From assembly GCF_003434305.1 (NCBI RefSeq), contig NZ_QKKX01000022.1, positions 19,223 to 83,222 on the forward strand: DNA of 64,000 bases. Reading direction: 5' to 3'. Within the stretch, counting starts at the first letter, position 1; each line of letters starts with the position of its first letter. A program made the position numbers and the translations under genes. Origin of the DNA: Micromonospora sp. MW-13. GTDB lineage: Bacteria > Actinomycetota > Actinomycetes > Mycobacteriales > Micromonosporaceae. The notes under the pieces are model-generated. The model saw nothing but the letters and a program-made list of their open reading frames with translations. It was not told the origin of the DNA and made no database searches. Shown here one piece after another: positions 46,384 to 56,877 of this stretch.

Positions 46384-46426
46384 GGCGGGGCCCGCCCGGA
46401 GCAGTGTGCTCCGGACGGGCCCCGCC
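46384..46426 (-). terminator. 20-bp hairpin (one mismatch) after the second M6 gene
   Basis: Arm 46384-46403 pairs with 46407-46426 around the loop GTG with one mismatch. It lies 23 nt beyond the stop of the second M6 protease gene. Confidence 0.7.
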
Positions 46427-46448
46427 CGATGTCCTGACGCCGAAGGGG

Positions 46449-49241
46449 TCAGGGCCGCGCCGCGGTCACCCGCACCGAGGCGACGGCGTTGTCCGACGAC
46501 GTCCGCTTGACCGTCAGCGTGACGCCGTAGTGCACGTTCTGGCTGGCGGGGTTGCCGTTGCCCAGCACGATCGCCCCGCCGCCCAGCGTGACGCCGTAGA
46601 ACGAACGGGCCGGCGTACCGTCCGGGTTGACCACCCGGGTGGTGTACGGCGCGTTGCCCCGCGACGGCAGCACCACGGAGGCGTCGTTGTCCCGGGCGTA
46701 CGGCGACCCGTTGCGCATCTCGATGCCCGGGTACCAGGTCTTGGCATCGGTGAAGCCCGGCACCGCCGGCTGCGCGGGGAAGCTCGTGCAGTACTCGCTG
46801 TACGGCTCGTCCGTGGCCTCAAGGCACTCGGTGAACGGCTTCGTCTTGTTCAGGCCGAACGCCGCGTTCGACGACTGGGGCCGGCTGGGCAGGTTGTCCA
46901 GCACCGACGGGTCCTTCTCGGCCGCCGCGCCCTGCCGCCGGTACGGGTCGAAGTGCGAGTCGACGATCAGCAGGCCGCCCTTCGCGCCGTAGCTCGGCAG
47001 GGCGGTCATCTGCCCGGTCACGTGGTTGACGTCGCCGAGCGCGGTGTCCCGGTACCAGACCAGCATGCCCGGGGCGTTGTAGGAGATCCGGTCGACCTTC
47101 CACGCCTCGTGCGAGTACACCGTGTCGTACGTGTACTTCAGGCCCTTGTCGAAGCCGTCGAAGTTGCGCCACTCGGCCAGGTAGAAGTGCGCCCGGACCT
47201 CGGTGCCCGTGTTGACGTTCCAGCCCGCGCCGGTGGTGTCGGTGAACGTGCCGCCGGTGGCGGTCCAGCCGTTCGTGCCGCCCTCGACGTCGTCGCTCCA
47301 GGTGGTGGCCCCGCCGCCGGTGACCGAGAAGTCGTCGGCGAACCAGCCGCGCTCCACGAACGCCTCGTCGGTGGCCTGGCGCAGCCGGAGCTGCACGGTC
47401 TGGCCCGCGTACGCCGACAGGTCGACGTAGTCGTGCCGCCAGCCGCCGGTGGAGCCGTGCAGGCCGTACCGCTTGCCGCCGAAGTCGGCCATCCGGCCGT
47501 TCGGGTCGGCGTAGTTGTCATCGGTGGTGACCAGCGCGCCGGCGGCGTCGTAGACCTTCTGCTCCGACCAGGTCGCCCCGCCGTCGGTGGACAGCTCGAC
47601 GAAGCCGAAGTCCCAGTCCTCCTCGATGACGTAGTTGTTCCACATCCAGAACTTCGCGTCGGCCGCCGAGGGCACGCTCACGGTGCGGGACAGCTTGACG
47701 TCGGCCCAGTTCTGGTCGGCCCCGCCGTGCCACATCTTCGTGCCGCTGTGCGGCGTGGCGAGGGTGATCACCTTGTCCGGCAGGTCGACCTTGATGCCGT
47801 CCGCCGTGCCGACCGGGGTGCGCGAGGTCTGCCCGACCCGGATGACGCGCGGGTCGGAGCCGGGGGAGACGGTCTCCGGCTCGGCCCAGCCGAGCACCCA
47901 CTTGTCCCAGATGCCCATGTGGGTGGGCAGCGCCTGGAAGATCTCGCCGCTGTGCGACCCGGAGGCCATCAGGTCCCAGAAGTCCACGTCGGAGTCGGCG
48001 TTGCCGGAGGTGTCGTAGAGGTCCGGCAGGCCCAGATCGTGGCCGAACTCGTGGGCGAACACGCCGACCCCGGCGTCCTCCGGCTGCACGATGTAGTTCG
48101 CGGCCTTGAGGTTCGTGCCGGGAATCGTGTAGCCACCGGGGACGGTGGAGGAGTGCGCCCAGACCGCGTAGGTGCCCTCGGCACCGCCGCCACGGGACTT
48201 GCCCTGGCCGGCGTGCACCAGCACCAGGTGGTCGATCACGCCGTCCGGCTCGAACAGGTTGCCGTCGCCGTCCCGGTCGGCCTGGTCCTCGATGTCGTAG
48301 TCGGCCCAGGGGAAGCTCGGGTCCATCGCGGCGAGGGCGTCGATGGCGTCCGTGGCGAGCCGGCCCGCCCCGGCCGGGTTGTTCGGGTGGCCGTTCATCG
48401 CCTGCTCGCGGCCGGCGACCCAGTCGCCGTTCTCGTCCTGGAAGCAGCGCGACGCGGCGTACCAGCCCTCCGAGTGCGGCACAGTGATCCACGGGCTGGC
48501 CTGCCCGTCCACCGTGTACGCGCCCTTGGACATCTCCAGGTACATGTTGTGCATGGTCCGGCCGGCGAGGCTAACGCCCGGCTTACCGTCCGGCCCGGTC
48601 AGGTCCGTGCGGACCCGCTCGGTGATGCCCTTCTTCGTGTAGAGCATCTTGTCGTAGTGGGCCGGGGAGAAGTCCGGCACCCACATCGAGTTGTTGTCCT
48701 CGTGCGGCAGGGCCGCCGGGTTCGCGATGTTGTTGTGCTTCGGCCCGTTCTGCACGGTGCCGGGAACGCAGGTCCGGTCCTCGAACACCGTCTTCGGGAC
48801 CATCACGCCGGTGAAGTCGTCGTTGGCCTGGTCGTTGAACTCCACCAGCAGGGTGAGCAGCTTGGCGGTCTGGGTGCTCGGGGCCTGCTTGATCTTCCGG
48901 GGACTCTTGCCGGTCTGGACCGACTTGGCCTCCAGCTTCGCCAGCTGCTTCGCGGTCACCGGGTTGCCAGCGGCGAACTTGCGGTCGTACGCCCGGGACT
49001 CGTCCGCCGCGGCGGTGTACACCCCGTCGGTGCCCTTGACCTCCTTGCCGCCGCTGTCCGGCTGCACCTCGGGCTCGGCGTAGTTGATGTAGTACTCGTC
49101 CGCCCCGATCATGGCTGGGGCAGGGCGGGACGTCTCGGCCGACGCGGTTCCGGTCACGGTCAGTGCCGTGGCCGCGAGGGCGATGGCGGGCAGCGCGACG
49201 AGTAGTCGTCGGCGTGACCCGGTGCGCGGATTAGTGTGCAT
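46449..49241 (-). CDS. Immune inhibitor A-type M6 metalloprotease (second copy)
   Basis: A 930-residue secreted zinc protease. The signal MHTNPRTGSRRRLLVALPAI (with RRR, ending ASA near 35) precedes a propeptide. The catalytic HEFGHDLGLPDLYD is near residues 398-411 and DFWDLMASGSHSG nearby. The C-terminal half has MAM-like modules (FVELSTDGGATW) and a terminal PPC/NEW3-like beta module (VTLTVKRTSSDNAV). It shares domain order with the first M6 gene but is divergent, so the duplication is old. A 20-bp hairpin follows its stop. Confidence 0.9.
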   Translation of the reverse strand: MHTNPRTGSRRRLLVALPAIALAATALTVTGTASAETSRPAPAMIGADEYYINYAEPEVQPDSGGKEVKGTDGVYTAAADESRAYDRKFAAGNPVTAKQLAKLEAKSVQTGKSPRKIKQAPSTQTAKLLTLLVEFNDQANDDFTGVMVPKTVFEDRTCVPGTVQNGPKHNNIANPAALPHEDNNSMWVPDFSPAHYDKMLYTKKGITERVRTDLTGPDGKPGVSLAGRTMHNMYLEMSKGAYTVDGQASPWITVPHSEGWYAASRCFQDENGDWVAGREQAMNGHPNNPAGAGRLATDAIDALAAMDPSFPWADYDIEDQADRDGDGNLFEPDGVIDHLVLVHAGQGKSRGGGAEGTYAVWAHSSTVPGGYTIPGTNLKAANYIVQPEDAGVGVFAHEFGHDLGLPDLYDTSGNADSDVDFWDLMASGSHSGEIFQALPTHMGIWDKWVLGWAEPETVSPGSDPRVIRVGQTSRTPVGTADGIKVDLPDKVITLATPHSGTKMWHGGADQNWADVKLSRTVSVPSAADAKFWMWNNYVIEEDWDFGFVELSTDGGATWSEQKVYDAAGALVTTDDNYADPNGRMADFGGKRYGLHGSTGGWRHDYVDLSAYAGQTVQLRLRQATDEAFVERGWFADDFSVTGGGATTWSDDVEGGTNGWTATGGTFTDTTGAGWNVNTGTEVRAHFYLAEWRNFDGFDKGLKYTYDTVYSHEAWKVDRISYNAPGMLVWYRDTALGDVNHVTGQMTALPSYGAKGGLLIVDSHFDPYRRQGAAAEKDPSVLDNLPSRPQSSNAAFGLNKTKPFTECLEATDEPYSEYCTSFPAQPAVPGFTDAKTWYPGIEMRNGSPYARDNDASVVLPSRGNAPYTTRVVNPDGTPARSFYGVTLGGGAIVLGNGNPASQNVHYGVTLTVKRTSSDNAVASVRVTAARP

Positions 49242-49611
49242 GCCGCTCCGTTCTCGGGGCGTGGGAGAGGAATCCGGTCGGTTCGACGCACAGTGACATC
49301 CGTCGAACCGACCGATGCGGCTGAACCTAAGGGAGAGCGGGCCCCGTCCGACAGGGGTGGATGGTGCCTCTGGCCGTTCAGCCCGTTACGCCTCCTCCGA
49401 CCGTCCGATCACGGGGCCCGCGTCCGGCACCGCCGCGTCCGGCCAGGACCGGTGGGCCGCAACACCATGACCCCGACGGCAATCACCTTGACAGACCTGC
49501 CAGTAAACGACAGATGTCGATCGCATCATCGTCGCCGTGGAGGGCGAAGCAGCCGATGGCGGCCCGGGCCGACCAGCGGCGGGACGTTCAGACCGTCCAC
49601 GAGGGACGCAA
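49242..49611. other. Divergent-free spacer upstream of the second M6 gene
   Basis: This 370-nt stretch holds the promoter of the M6 gene (minus strand) and ends at the terminator palindrome of acs. I see no supported coding frame; A/T content is higher near 49490-49520 (AATCACCTTGACAGACC), which may be promoter DNA. Confidence 0.4.
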
Positions 49612-49649
49612 GACGGGAGGGCGGGGCCGGCCGGCCCCGCCCTCCCGTC
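49612..49649 (-). terminator. 38-nt perfect palindrome after acs
   Basis: GACGGGAGGGCGGGGCCGG (49612-49630) is followed directly by its exact complement (49631-49649). It lies 10 nt past the acs stop. Confidence 0.7.
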
Positions 49650-49658
49650 GCGTTCGGG

Positions 49659-51623
<1,965 letters not shown>

Positions 51624-51878
51624 GCGGTGACTCCCTCGTCGCATCCGTGACCTGCGTCTCCTACCCCCGCAGAGGTTAGTCGGGGCGGTCGACGCCCGCG
51701 ACAGCTCCCGGAGCACACGCGCGCCGAGCGGCCCCCGCCACGCGCCGAACTGTCGCCTGTAGCCCCTCCGGCCGGCCCTGGCGCCCGGGCACGCCGGTCG
51801 GGCCGCCGGCACCGAGACCCGGTCGAGCGCCTCCGGCCGGGAGGGGTGCCCTTCGCACCCGGCGGGCCGGCGGGTCGC

Positions 51879-51884
51879 TAGCGT
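51879..51884 (+). promoter_or_regulatory. -10 element TAGCGT for a leaderless transcript
   Basis: TAGCGT lies exactly 12 to 7 nt before the GTG at 51891, so transcription should start at the start codon. No ribosome binding site is present. Confidence 0.5.
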
Positions 51885-51890
51885 GACGGG

Positions 51891-52637
51891 GTGACCACCG
51901 ACCCGCTCGCCCCGCTGCTCGCGCTCGCCGACATCGCCCCCGCCGTCGACCGGGCCCGCGAGCGGGTCGACCAGGCGCTGCGGCACCGCGCGCTGCGCCG
52001 GCACGGCGGCCAGGTCGCGGCCGAGGTGAGCCTCCGCTGTGCCGTGGCCAGCGCCGCCCTGGAGGGGGCGGCCCACGACCGCGAGGCGGTCCGCGCCGGT
52101 ACGGTCACCGACCCGGTGCTCCAGGGCGCGCTGCGGGTGGCCGGGGCGCTGCCCGGGCTGACCGAGCGCTGGCCGAAGGCGCCCCGACAGGTCCTCGCCC
52201 GGCTGCACGTGCTCGCCGCCCGGGACGTCGTACCCGCCGACGAGCTGGGGCGGCCGGTGGCCGACCCGGTGGTCGGCGCCCGGCTGGACGGCCTGGCCGG
52301 GCTGGTCGCCGGCGGCACCACCGTGCCCCCGCTGGTGCTGGCCGCCGTGGTGCACGGCGAGCTGCTCAACCTGCGTCCGTTCGCCGGGCCGTCCGGGGTC
52401 GTGGCCCGGGGCGCCGCCCGGCTGGTGCTGATGTCCACCGGCTTCGACCCGCGCGGGCTGGTCGGCGCCGATGTCGGCCACCGCGAGCGCGAGCCGGAGT
52501 ACGTCGGCGCGGCCGGTGCCTTCGCCACCGGCACCCCGGACGGGTTGCGCTCCTGGCTGCGGCACTACCTGACGGCGGTCGAGGTCGGCGCCGACCAGCT
52601 CGCCGCCGTCGGCGACGAGATCCTCGCCGCCGCCTGA
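51891..52637 (+). CDS. Fic-like protein with degenerate active-site motif
   Basis: A 248-residue, all-helical cytosolic protein. VVHGELLNLRPFAGPSGVVARGAARLVLMSTG (split here: LRPFAGPSGVVARG near 165-178) lines up with the Fic motif HPFxxGNGRxxR, but the His is Arg and the GNGR anion hole is GPSG. It therefore should not AMPylate. Its place next to acs recurs in actinobacteria, where such proteins are often labelled oxidoreductase without support. It starts with GTG after a -10 element, leaderless. Confidence 0.6.
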   Translation: MTTDPLAPLLALADIAPAVDRARERVDQALRHRALRRHGGQVAAEVSLRCAVASAALEGAAHDREAVRAGTVTDPVLQGALRVAGALPGLTERWPKAPRQVLARLHVLAARDVVPADELGRPVADPVVGARLDGLAGLVAGGTTVPPLVLAAVVHGELLNLRPFAGPSGVVARGAARLVLMSTGFDPRGLVGADVGHREREPEYVGAAGAFATGTPDGLRSWLRHYLTAVEVGADQLAAVGDEILAAA

Positions 52638-52747
52638 CCCGTGCGCCCTGATCCGCTGCCCGACCCAATGCCTGAACCGTCACCTGGGCCGCGCGCCCTG
52701 TCGAGGCCCGGCCCGGCCGTGCCGGGCCCGGGCTCCCGGGCCGTCCC

Positions 52748-53380
52748 TCAGTCCCGCCGGATCGCCCGGTTGACCTTGGCCTGGAGTGCCCGCCGGGCGA
52801 TCGGCCCCAGGTCGTCCACGATCTCGATGAGCACCGCGAGCTGGTCGAGCGCGGACATCGCCTGCTCGGCCGCCGCCCGGTCCACCCCGTCGTAGAGCTC
52901 CAGCCCGATGAACGCGGCCGACACGGCCCGGGCCAGGCCGGGCACGTCCGCGATCTCCGCGAACGGGGACCCGGCGAGCAGGCGACCCAGGACGGCCTCG
53001 ATCTCGTCCACCCAGAGCTGGAGCGCGTCGGCCGTCGGCGCGGCCAGCCGCGCGTCGGTCTGCGCCCCGGCGAGCATCTGGGCGAGGAACGAGACGTTGC
53101 CCAGTTCCCGCTCCTGCTCGTGCAGGGCGCGGCCGACGGCGAGCAGCTCACGCAGCGAGCCGGCCCGGGCCAGCCGCGCCGACCAGTGCCCGATCCGCTC
53201 GACCGTGCTGGCCCGGCAGGCAGCGGCGAGCAGGTCGTCCACGCTGCCGTAGTGGTAGAACACCAGCGCCTGGTTCACCCCGGCGGCGGCGGCGATGGTA
53301 CGGGCCGAGACCCCGGCGATGCCGTGCTCCCGGATCGCGGCGACGGCGCCGTCCAGGAGGCGCTGCTTGGTGTCGGACAT
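52748..53380 (-). CDS. TetR-family transcriptional regulator
   Basis: A 210-residue repressor. The N-terminal helix-turn-helix is at about 5-50 (LLDGAVAAIREHGIAGVSARTIAAAAG, then VNQALVFYHYGSVDDLL). The C-terminal half is a helical ligand domain of the TetR_C_6-like type. GAGGAGAGG lies just before the ATG. It is the third gene of a unit with two membrane-protein genes; two TetR-type palindromes flank that unit's promoter at 55616-55665, so the regulator probably controls its own operon. Confidence 0.85.
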   Translation of the reverse strand: MSDTKQRLLDGAVAAIREHGIAGVSARTIAAAAGVNQALVFYHYGSVDDLLAAACRASTVERIGHWSARLARAGSLRELLAVGRALHEQERELGNVSFLAQMLAGAQTDARLAAPTADALQLWVDEIEAVLGRLLAGSPFAEIADVPGLARAVSAAFIGLELYDGVDRAAAEQAMSALDQLAVLIEIVDDLGPIARRALQAKVNRAIRRD

Positions 53381-54708
53381 CCCTCTCCTCGCGTGCCGGC
53401 TTCTCGCGTGCCGGCTTCTCCGGCTCCGGCTACTTGCGTGCCGGCCTCTCCGGCTCGTCGGGCGTTGGCCGGATGCGGCGGTGCGATCATCGCATCGGTC
53501 ACCAACTGCGCGAGCCAGGCGACCCCGGGCAGCCGCAGCGTCCAGCCGGCCAGCGCCCAGCCGAGGTGGACGTGTTCGAGCGCGCGGGCGACGGCGGACA
53601 CCCCGCGTTCCCGGTGGCCGTCGGCGCCCACGTACTCCGCCCGCCGCAGCACCCCGTCGTGCGTCGCTGCGGGCCGGAGGGCGAGGCCCACCGGGTGCCG
53701 GCGGGCCAGGAAACGCCACACCGCCGCGCACGGCCCGCAGCCGTCGTCGAGCCAGAGGACCGCGTCCGGCCCCGACGAGTACGGCCGCCAGCGCGGCCAC
53801 CAGTTCCGGATCCGCCCCCGGTACGCCCGCCAGCCCTCCGGGTACCGGCCGGCGAGGTCGTGCTCCTCGTGCGGCCCGGCGACCGCCGCCGCGAAGGCGA
53901 CCGCCACCGCGCCCGCGCCGGCCAGCGCCAGGCTCCCGGTCACCGCGGCGGTCAGCAGCACCAGGGCCACCGCGCCGAGCTGCATCGGGTTGGCCAGGTA
54001 GGCGTACGGCCCGGTGGTGACCAGCCGCCGGGGCGGATCCCACGGGTACGGGGTGCCGCCGCCCCGGACCGCGAACTCCCGCACGGCGGCGAGCGCCGGC
54101 GTCGCCACCAGCAGGGCGACCTGCGCGACGAGCAGCAGCCGGGACGCGGGCAGCCCGGTGAGCCCGGCCCAGGAACCGTCTCCCAGCTCGAAGGCCAGCG
54201 TTGGCACGAACCACAGCAGCAGGGCGGCGAAGAGGCCGACCTGGAGCAGCGCCCGGGCGGCCAGGTGCCGGCGGTCCGCGCACCACCGGCCGAGCAGTTG
54301 GGCGGGCAGGGCCACGGCGAGCAGCCCGACGGCCTCCCCGACGAGCCAGTGCGGACCGAGGCGGACCAGCGGGTGCAGGGCGGGCATCGCCACGGCGTCG
54401 AACCACAGCAGCAGGCCCAGCGCCAGCGGCAGTGGGAGGACCCGTCGCAGCAGCATCGGCAGCGGGCCCCACAGGGCGGCCCAGCCGATCCACAGGTCCA
54501 CCGGCAGCCCCCGGTACGCGCCCCGCACGGGTGCGAAGGCGTACCAGCCGGTGCGCCGGGCCGCCTCGTCGAGCGCCGCGATGCCGACGGCGCCGGCGAC
54601 GAAGGCCAGCAGCGCCGCCGCCCGGACGTTCCGGTCCCGCTCCAGCCGGGCGGCGGCGAGCACGGCCAGCAGGGGCACCGCCAGGCTCAGGTGGCGGGCG
54701 ACAATCAT
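53275..54708 (-). CDS. ICMT-like methyltransferase fused to a DUF393 thiol domain
   Basis: A 477-residue membrane protein. About seven helices fill residues 1-290, ending in TGPYAYLANPMQLGAVAL (about 228-245) and the cytosolic YPEGWRAYRGRI, which match isoprenylcysteine carboxyl methyltransferase-like (PEMT/ICMT) enzymes. A DUF393/DCC1-like part follows (about 318-410), with LDDGCGPCAAVWRFLARR containing a C-x2-C redox motif. Its last 106 nt overlap the TetR gene in another frame; the tail EAGTREAGTR is encoded by a 15-bp tandem repeat. The ATG overlaps the upstream gene's stop. Confidence 0.75.
   Translation of the reverse strand: MIVARHLSLAVPLLAVLAAARLERDRNVRAAALLAFVAGAVGIAALDEAARRTGWYAFAPVRGAYRGLPVDLWIGWAALWGPLPMLLRRVLPLPLALGLLLWFDAVAMPALHPLVRLGPHWLVGEAVGLLAVALPAQLLGRWCADRRHLAARALLQVGLFAALLLWFVPTLAFELGDGSWAGLTGLPASRLLLVAQVALLVATPALAAVREFAVRGGGTPYPWDPPRRLVTTGPYAYLANPMQLGAVALVLLTAAVTGSLALAGAGAVAVAFAAAVAGPHEEHDLAGRYPEGWRAYRGRIRNWWPRWRPYSSGPDAVLWLDDGCGPCAAVWRFLARRHPVGLALRPAATHDGVLRRAEYVGADGHRERGVSAVARALEHVHLGWALAGWTLRLPGVAWLAQLVTDAMIAPPHPANARRAGEAGTQVAGAGEAGTREAGTRGEGCPTPSSASWTAPSPRSGSTASPGSRPVPSPPPPG
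53389..53418 (-). repeat. 15-bp exact tandem repeat, two units
   Basis: TCGCGTGCCGGCTTC occurs twice in tandem (53389-53403, 53404-53418), with a third degenerate unit at 53434-53448. It lies at the very start of the TetR leader and adds five-residue EAGTR units to the overlapping upstream protein. Confidence 0.8.
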
Positions 54709-55601
54709 CGCGGGACCGTCATGTCCAGCAGGTGCCCGACCCCCTCGCCGAGCAGAACGTGCTGCACCGGGCCGAAGTACCAGGACGGGTCGAGGCCGCG
54801 CCGGTAGTCCACGCTGATCCGGACCTCGGTGTGCCCGGCGTCGACCGCCCGCCAGCGCAGGTCCGCGTGCCGCCAGGTGAACCAGCGGGCGGTGATCGAG
54901 GTGTCCTCGACGAAGCGGAAGGTGACCTGCTGCGGCTGGGCGGTCTCGACCTCGGCGAGCAGGTGCCCGCCCGGCCCGTGCGCGCTGCCGTGGTAGCCGA
55001 ACATCCAGCGGTCACCCACGGCCAGGCCGTCGCCGCTGACCTCGGTGGGGGTGGGCGCGCCCAGCAGCCGCAACGGCACGGACCGGACCGGGACGGGCCG
55101 GGGGCCGGCCGCGAGCCGCTCGGTGACCCGGTCGACGGGCAGCGCCACCACCCGGACCACCTCGACCGACTGCTCCGGATCCAGCCGGGGCCCGACCCCG
55201 CTGCCCTCCAGACCGGGCAGGAGCAGCAGTGGCACGGCGAGGGCCGGGTACACCCGGGAGGCGTCCCGTAGCGCGCGGATCAGCGCGGTCGTGCCGTGCG
55301 CCACCGCGTACACCAGCGGGGCGGCCAGGATGACGCAGACCGCCCCCTCGTGCAGCGCCACCGCCGCCAGCAGCAGCGCGATCGTGGTGACCACGAAGAC
55401 CCGGCCGTGCGTCGTCCGGCCGGGGGAGAGGGCCAGGGCCGCCGCGAGGATCACCGGGAGGGCCACGAACAGCAGGGCGCTGTCGGCCCGCCCCGCGCGG
55501 ACCGTGATGGTGAAGACCACCAGCCCGAAGGCCGCGATCAGCCCGGCCAGCACCCAGTTGGCGGCGGTCCGCCGCGGTGGCCGTACGCCCTGCTCCGACA
55601 T
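54705..55601 (-). CDS. Membrane protein with SRPBCC-like DUF1990-type C-terminus
   Basis: A 298-residue protein. Four helices occupy residues 15-150 (WVLAGLIAAFGLVVFTITV and following). The outer C-terminal half (about 160-298: DRWMFGYHGSAHGPGGHLL, VTFRFVEDTSITARWFTW, LDPSWYFGPVQHVLLGEG) has the strand pattern of SRPBCC/START-like lipid-binding folds. It is the first gene of the TetR unit and overlaps the ICMT-like gene by ATGA. GGAGGG lies 6 nt before the ATG. Function unknown; a lipid-related job fits both its own fold and its partner. Confidence 0.65.
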   Translation of the reverse strand: MSEQGVRPPRRTAANWVLAGLIAAFGLVVFTITVRAGRADSALLFVALPVILAAALALSPGRTTHGRVFVVTTIALLLAAVALHEGAVCVILAAPLVYAVAHGTTALIRALRDASRVYPALAVPLLLLPGLEGSGVGPRLDPEQSVEVVRVVALPVDRVTERLAAGPRPVPVRSVPLRLLGAPTPTEVSGDGLAVGDRWMFGYHGSAHGPGGHLLAEVETAQPQQVTFRFVEDTSITARWFTWRHADLRWRAVDAGHTEVRISVDYRRGLDPSWYFGPVQHVLLGEGVGHLLDMTVPR

Positions 55602-55615
55602 GACACCCTCCCTGT

Positions 55616-55633
55616 TTTGAGCGGTCGCTCAAA
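55616..55633. promoter_or_regulatory. TetR-type operator, downstream copy
   Basis: TTTGAGCGGTCGCTCAAA is palindromic except for its centre and sits just downstream of the -10 element of the minus-strand promoter. It would block RNA polymerase at the start site. Confidence 0.7.
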
Positions 55634-55636
55634 CGG

Positions 55637-55665
55637 AGCATAGGCGGATTTGAGCAATCGCTCAA
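55637..55665 (-). promoter_or_regulatory. Promoter of the TetR unit
   Basis: On the minus strand TTGAGC (55665-55660) and TATGCT (55642-55637) are separated by exactly 17 nt, a good vegetative promoter. The leader is short (about 30 nt to the ATG at 55601). Confidence 0.7.
55650..55665. promoter_or_regulatory. TetR-type operator, upstream copy
   Basis: TTGAGCAATCGCTCAA matches the downstream operator in its TTGAGC/GCTCAA arms and overlaps the -35 element. The two centres are about 33 bp apart, close to three helical turns, so two dimers could bind the same face. Confidence 0.7.
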
Positions 55666-56073
55666 TACGGGCTTCGCCCGACGGCTGCGGCCCGACGGCC
55701 ATGAGGTGTCGGGAACCGCCCGGACCAGGGAGGCGGGCAGTGGCGGTGGGCGGCGGGCGGGGGCCGCCGGGAGGGGCGGCGGGAGGGACGGCGGCCGGGC
55801 GCGCCGGGTCGAGGCCGTCACCGGAGGGAGAACGTGCTCGGCCGCGTGTGGGCGGGACCCTCGCTCGGGCGGGGCGCTGGGGCGCAGCCGCGCTCGGGCG
55901 GGCCGCCCCCAGGGTGGCCCGCGCCCGGGTCGGGCCGTTCTGGACGAGGTCCACCCCTGGTGGGGCCGCTCCGGGCGGGGCTCCGCGTCCGGGCCCGGTC
56001 AGGCGGCGGGGGGCGCTCGGGGAGGTGGTCGGGCGCGGTGGACGCCGGTCGGCGGGGTGACCCCGGGCGTCGG
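55666..56073. other. Very GC-rich spacer without a supported gene
   Basis: A 408-nt stretch of runs of G and C (GGCGGCGGGCGGGGGCC and similar) between the TetR-unit promoter and the HAD gene's stop. Frames are open on several strands because of base composition alone, and none has a ribosome binding site or protein-like pattern. Confidence 0.5.
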
Positions 56074-56877
56074 TCAGGCGACCGGGGCGGTGCGGGTGCG
56101 GCGGTGCCGGCCGTACCAGGCGATGCCGATGGCTACCCCGACGCCGACGCCGAGGGCCGCCGCGGCGACCGGGACGGCGGGGCGTTCCCGCAGCCGACGG
56201 CCCAGCGGGATCGGGTGCCGGAACTCCAGCACCGGCCAGGCGTTCTCGCTGGCCAGCTTGCGCAGCGCGCGGTCCGGGTTGACCACGCTCGGGTGGCCCA
56301 CGCACTCCAGCAGCGGACGGTCGCTCATCGAGTCGGAGTACGCGTACGAGTCGGCAAGATCGTAGTCGCGCAGCCTGGCCAACTCGCTGACCGCCTCGAC
56401 CTTGCTCGGCCCGGCGGCGTAGAACTCCACCTCACCGCTGTAGCGGCCGTCCGCCACCGTCATCCTGGTGGCGATCACGTCGGTCACCCCGAGCAACTCG
56501 CCTATCGGCCGGACCATCTCCTCGCCGGAGGCGGAGACCAGCACGACGTCCCGGCCGGCGGCCTGGTGCTCCTCGATGAGGGCCGCCGCCTCGGCGTACA
56601 CGTAGGGGTTGATCAGCTCGTGCAGTGTCTCCGCGACGATCTGGCGGACCTGTTCCACCTGCCAGCCCTTGCAGAGCGCGGCGAGGTAGTCCCGGGTCTT
56701 GGCCATGGTCTGCTCGTCGGTGCCACCCAGCCGGAACATCAGCTGCGCGTACGCCGACTTGACCACGTCCCGCCGGGTGATCAACCCATCCCGGTAGAAC
56801 GGCCGACCGAACGCCAAGGCGCTCGACTTGGCGATGACGGTCTTGTCCAGATCGAAAAAAGCGGCACTTCGGCCCAC
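56074..56877 (-). CDS. HAD-IB family phosphatase with C-terminal membrane anchor
   Basis: A 267-residue SerB-like hydrolase. Motif I FFDLDKTVI (about 7-15), motif II VLVSASGEEM (about 112-121) and motif III with SDSMSDRPLLE (about 182-192) are present. A C-terminal helix (AVPVAAAALGVGVGVAIGIAWYG) followed by RHRRTR anchors it. It corresponds to mycobacterial Rv3661-type proteins, which neighbour the 6C RNA and Ssd; the same order is seen here. The substrate is not known. Confidence 0.87.
   Translation of the reverse strand: MGRSAAFFDLDKTVIAKSSALAFGRPFYRDGLITRRDVVKSAYAQLMFRLGGTDEQTMAKTRDYLAALCKGWQVEQVRQIVAETLHELINPYVYAEAAALIEEHQAAGRDVVLVSASGEEMVRPIGELLGVTDVIATRMTVADGRYSGEVEFYAAGPSKVEAVSELARLRDYDLADSYAYSDSMSDRPLLECVGHPSVVNPDRALRKLASENAWPVLEFRHPIPLGRRLRERPAVPVAAAALGVGVGVAIGIAWYGRHRRTRTAPVA

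Noticed and set aside
49487..49520. Promoter-like ATTA-containing stretch as a small RNA gene
   Set aside because: No hairpin or terminator of its own was seen nearby other than the acs terminator on the opposite strand.
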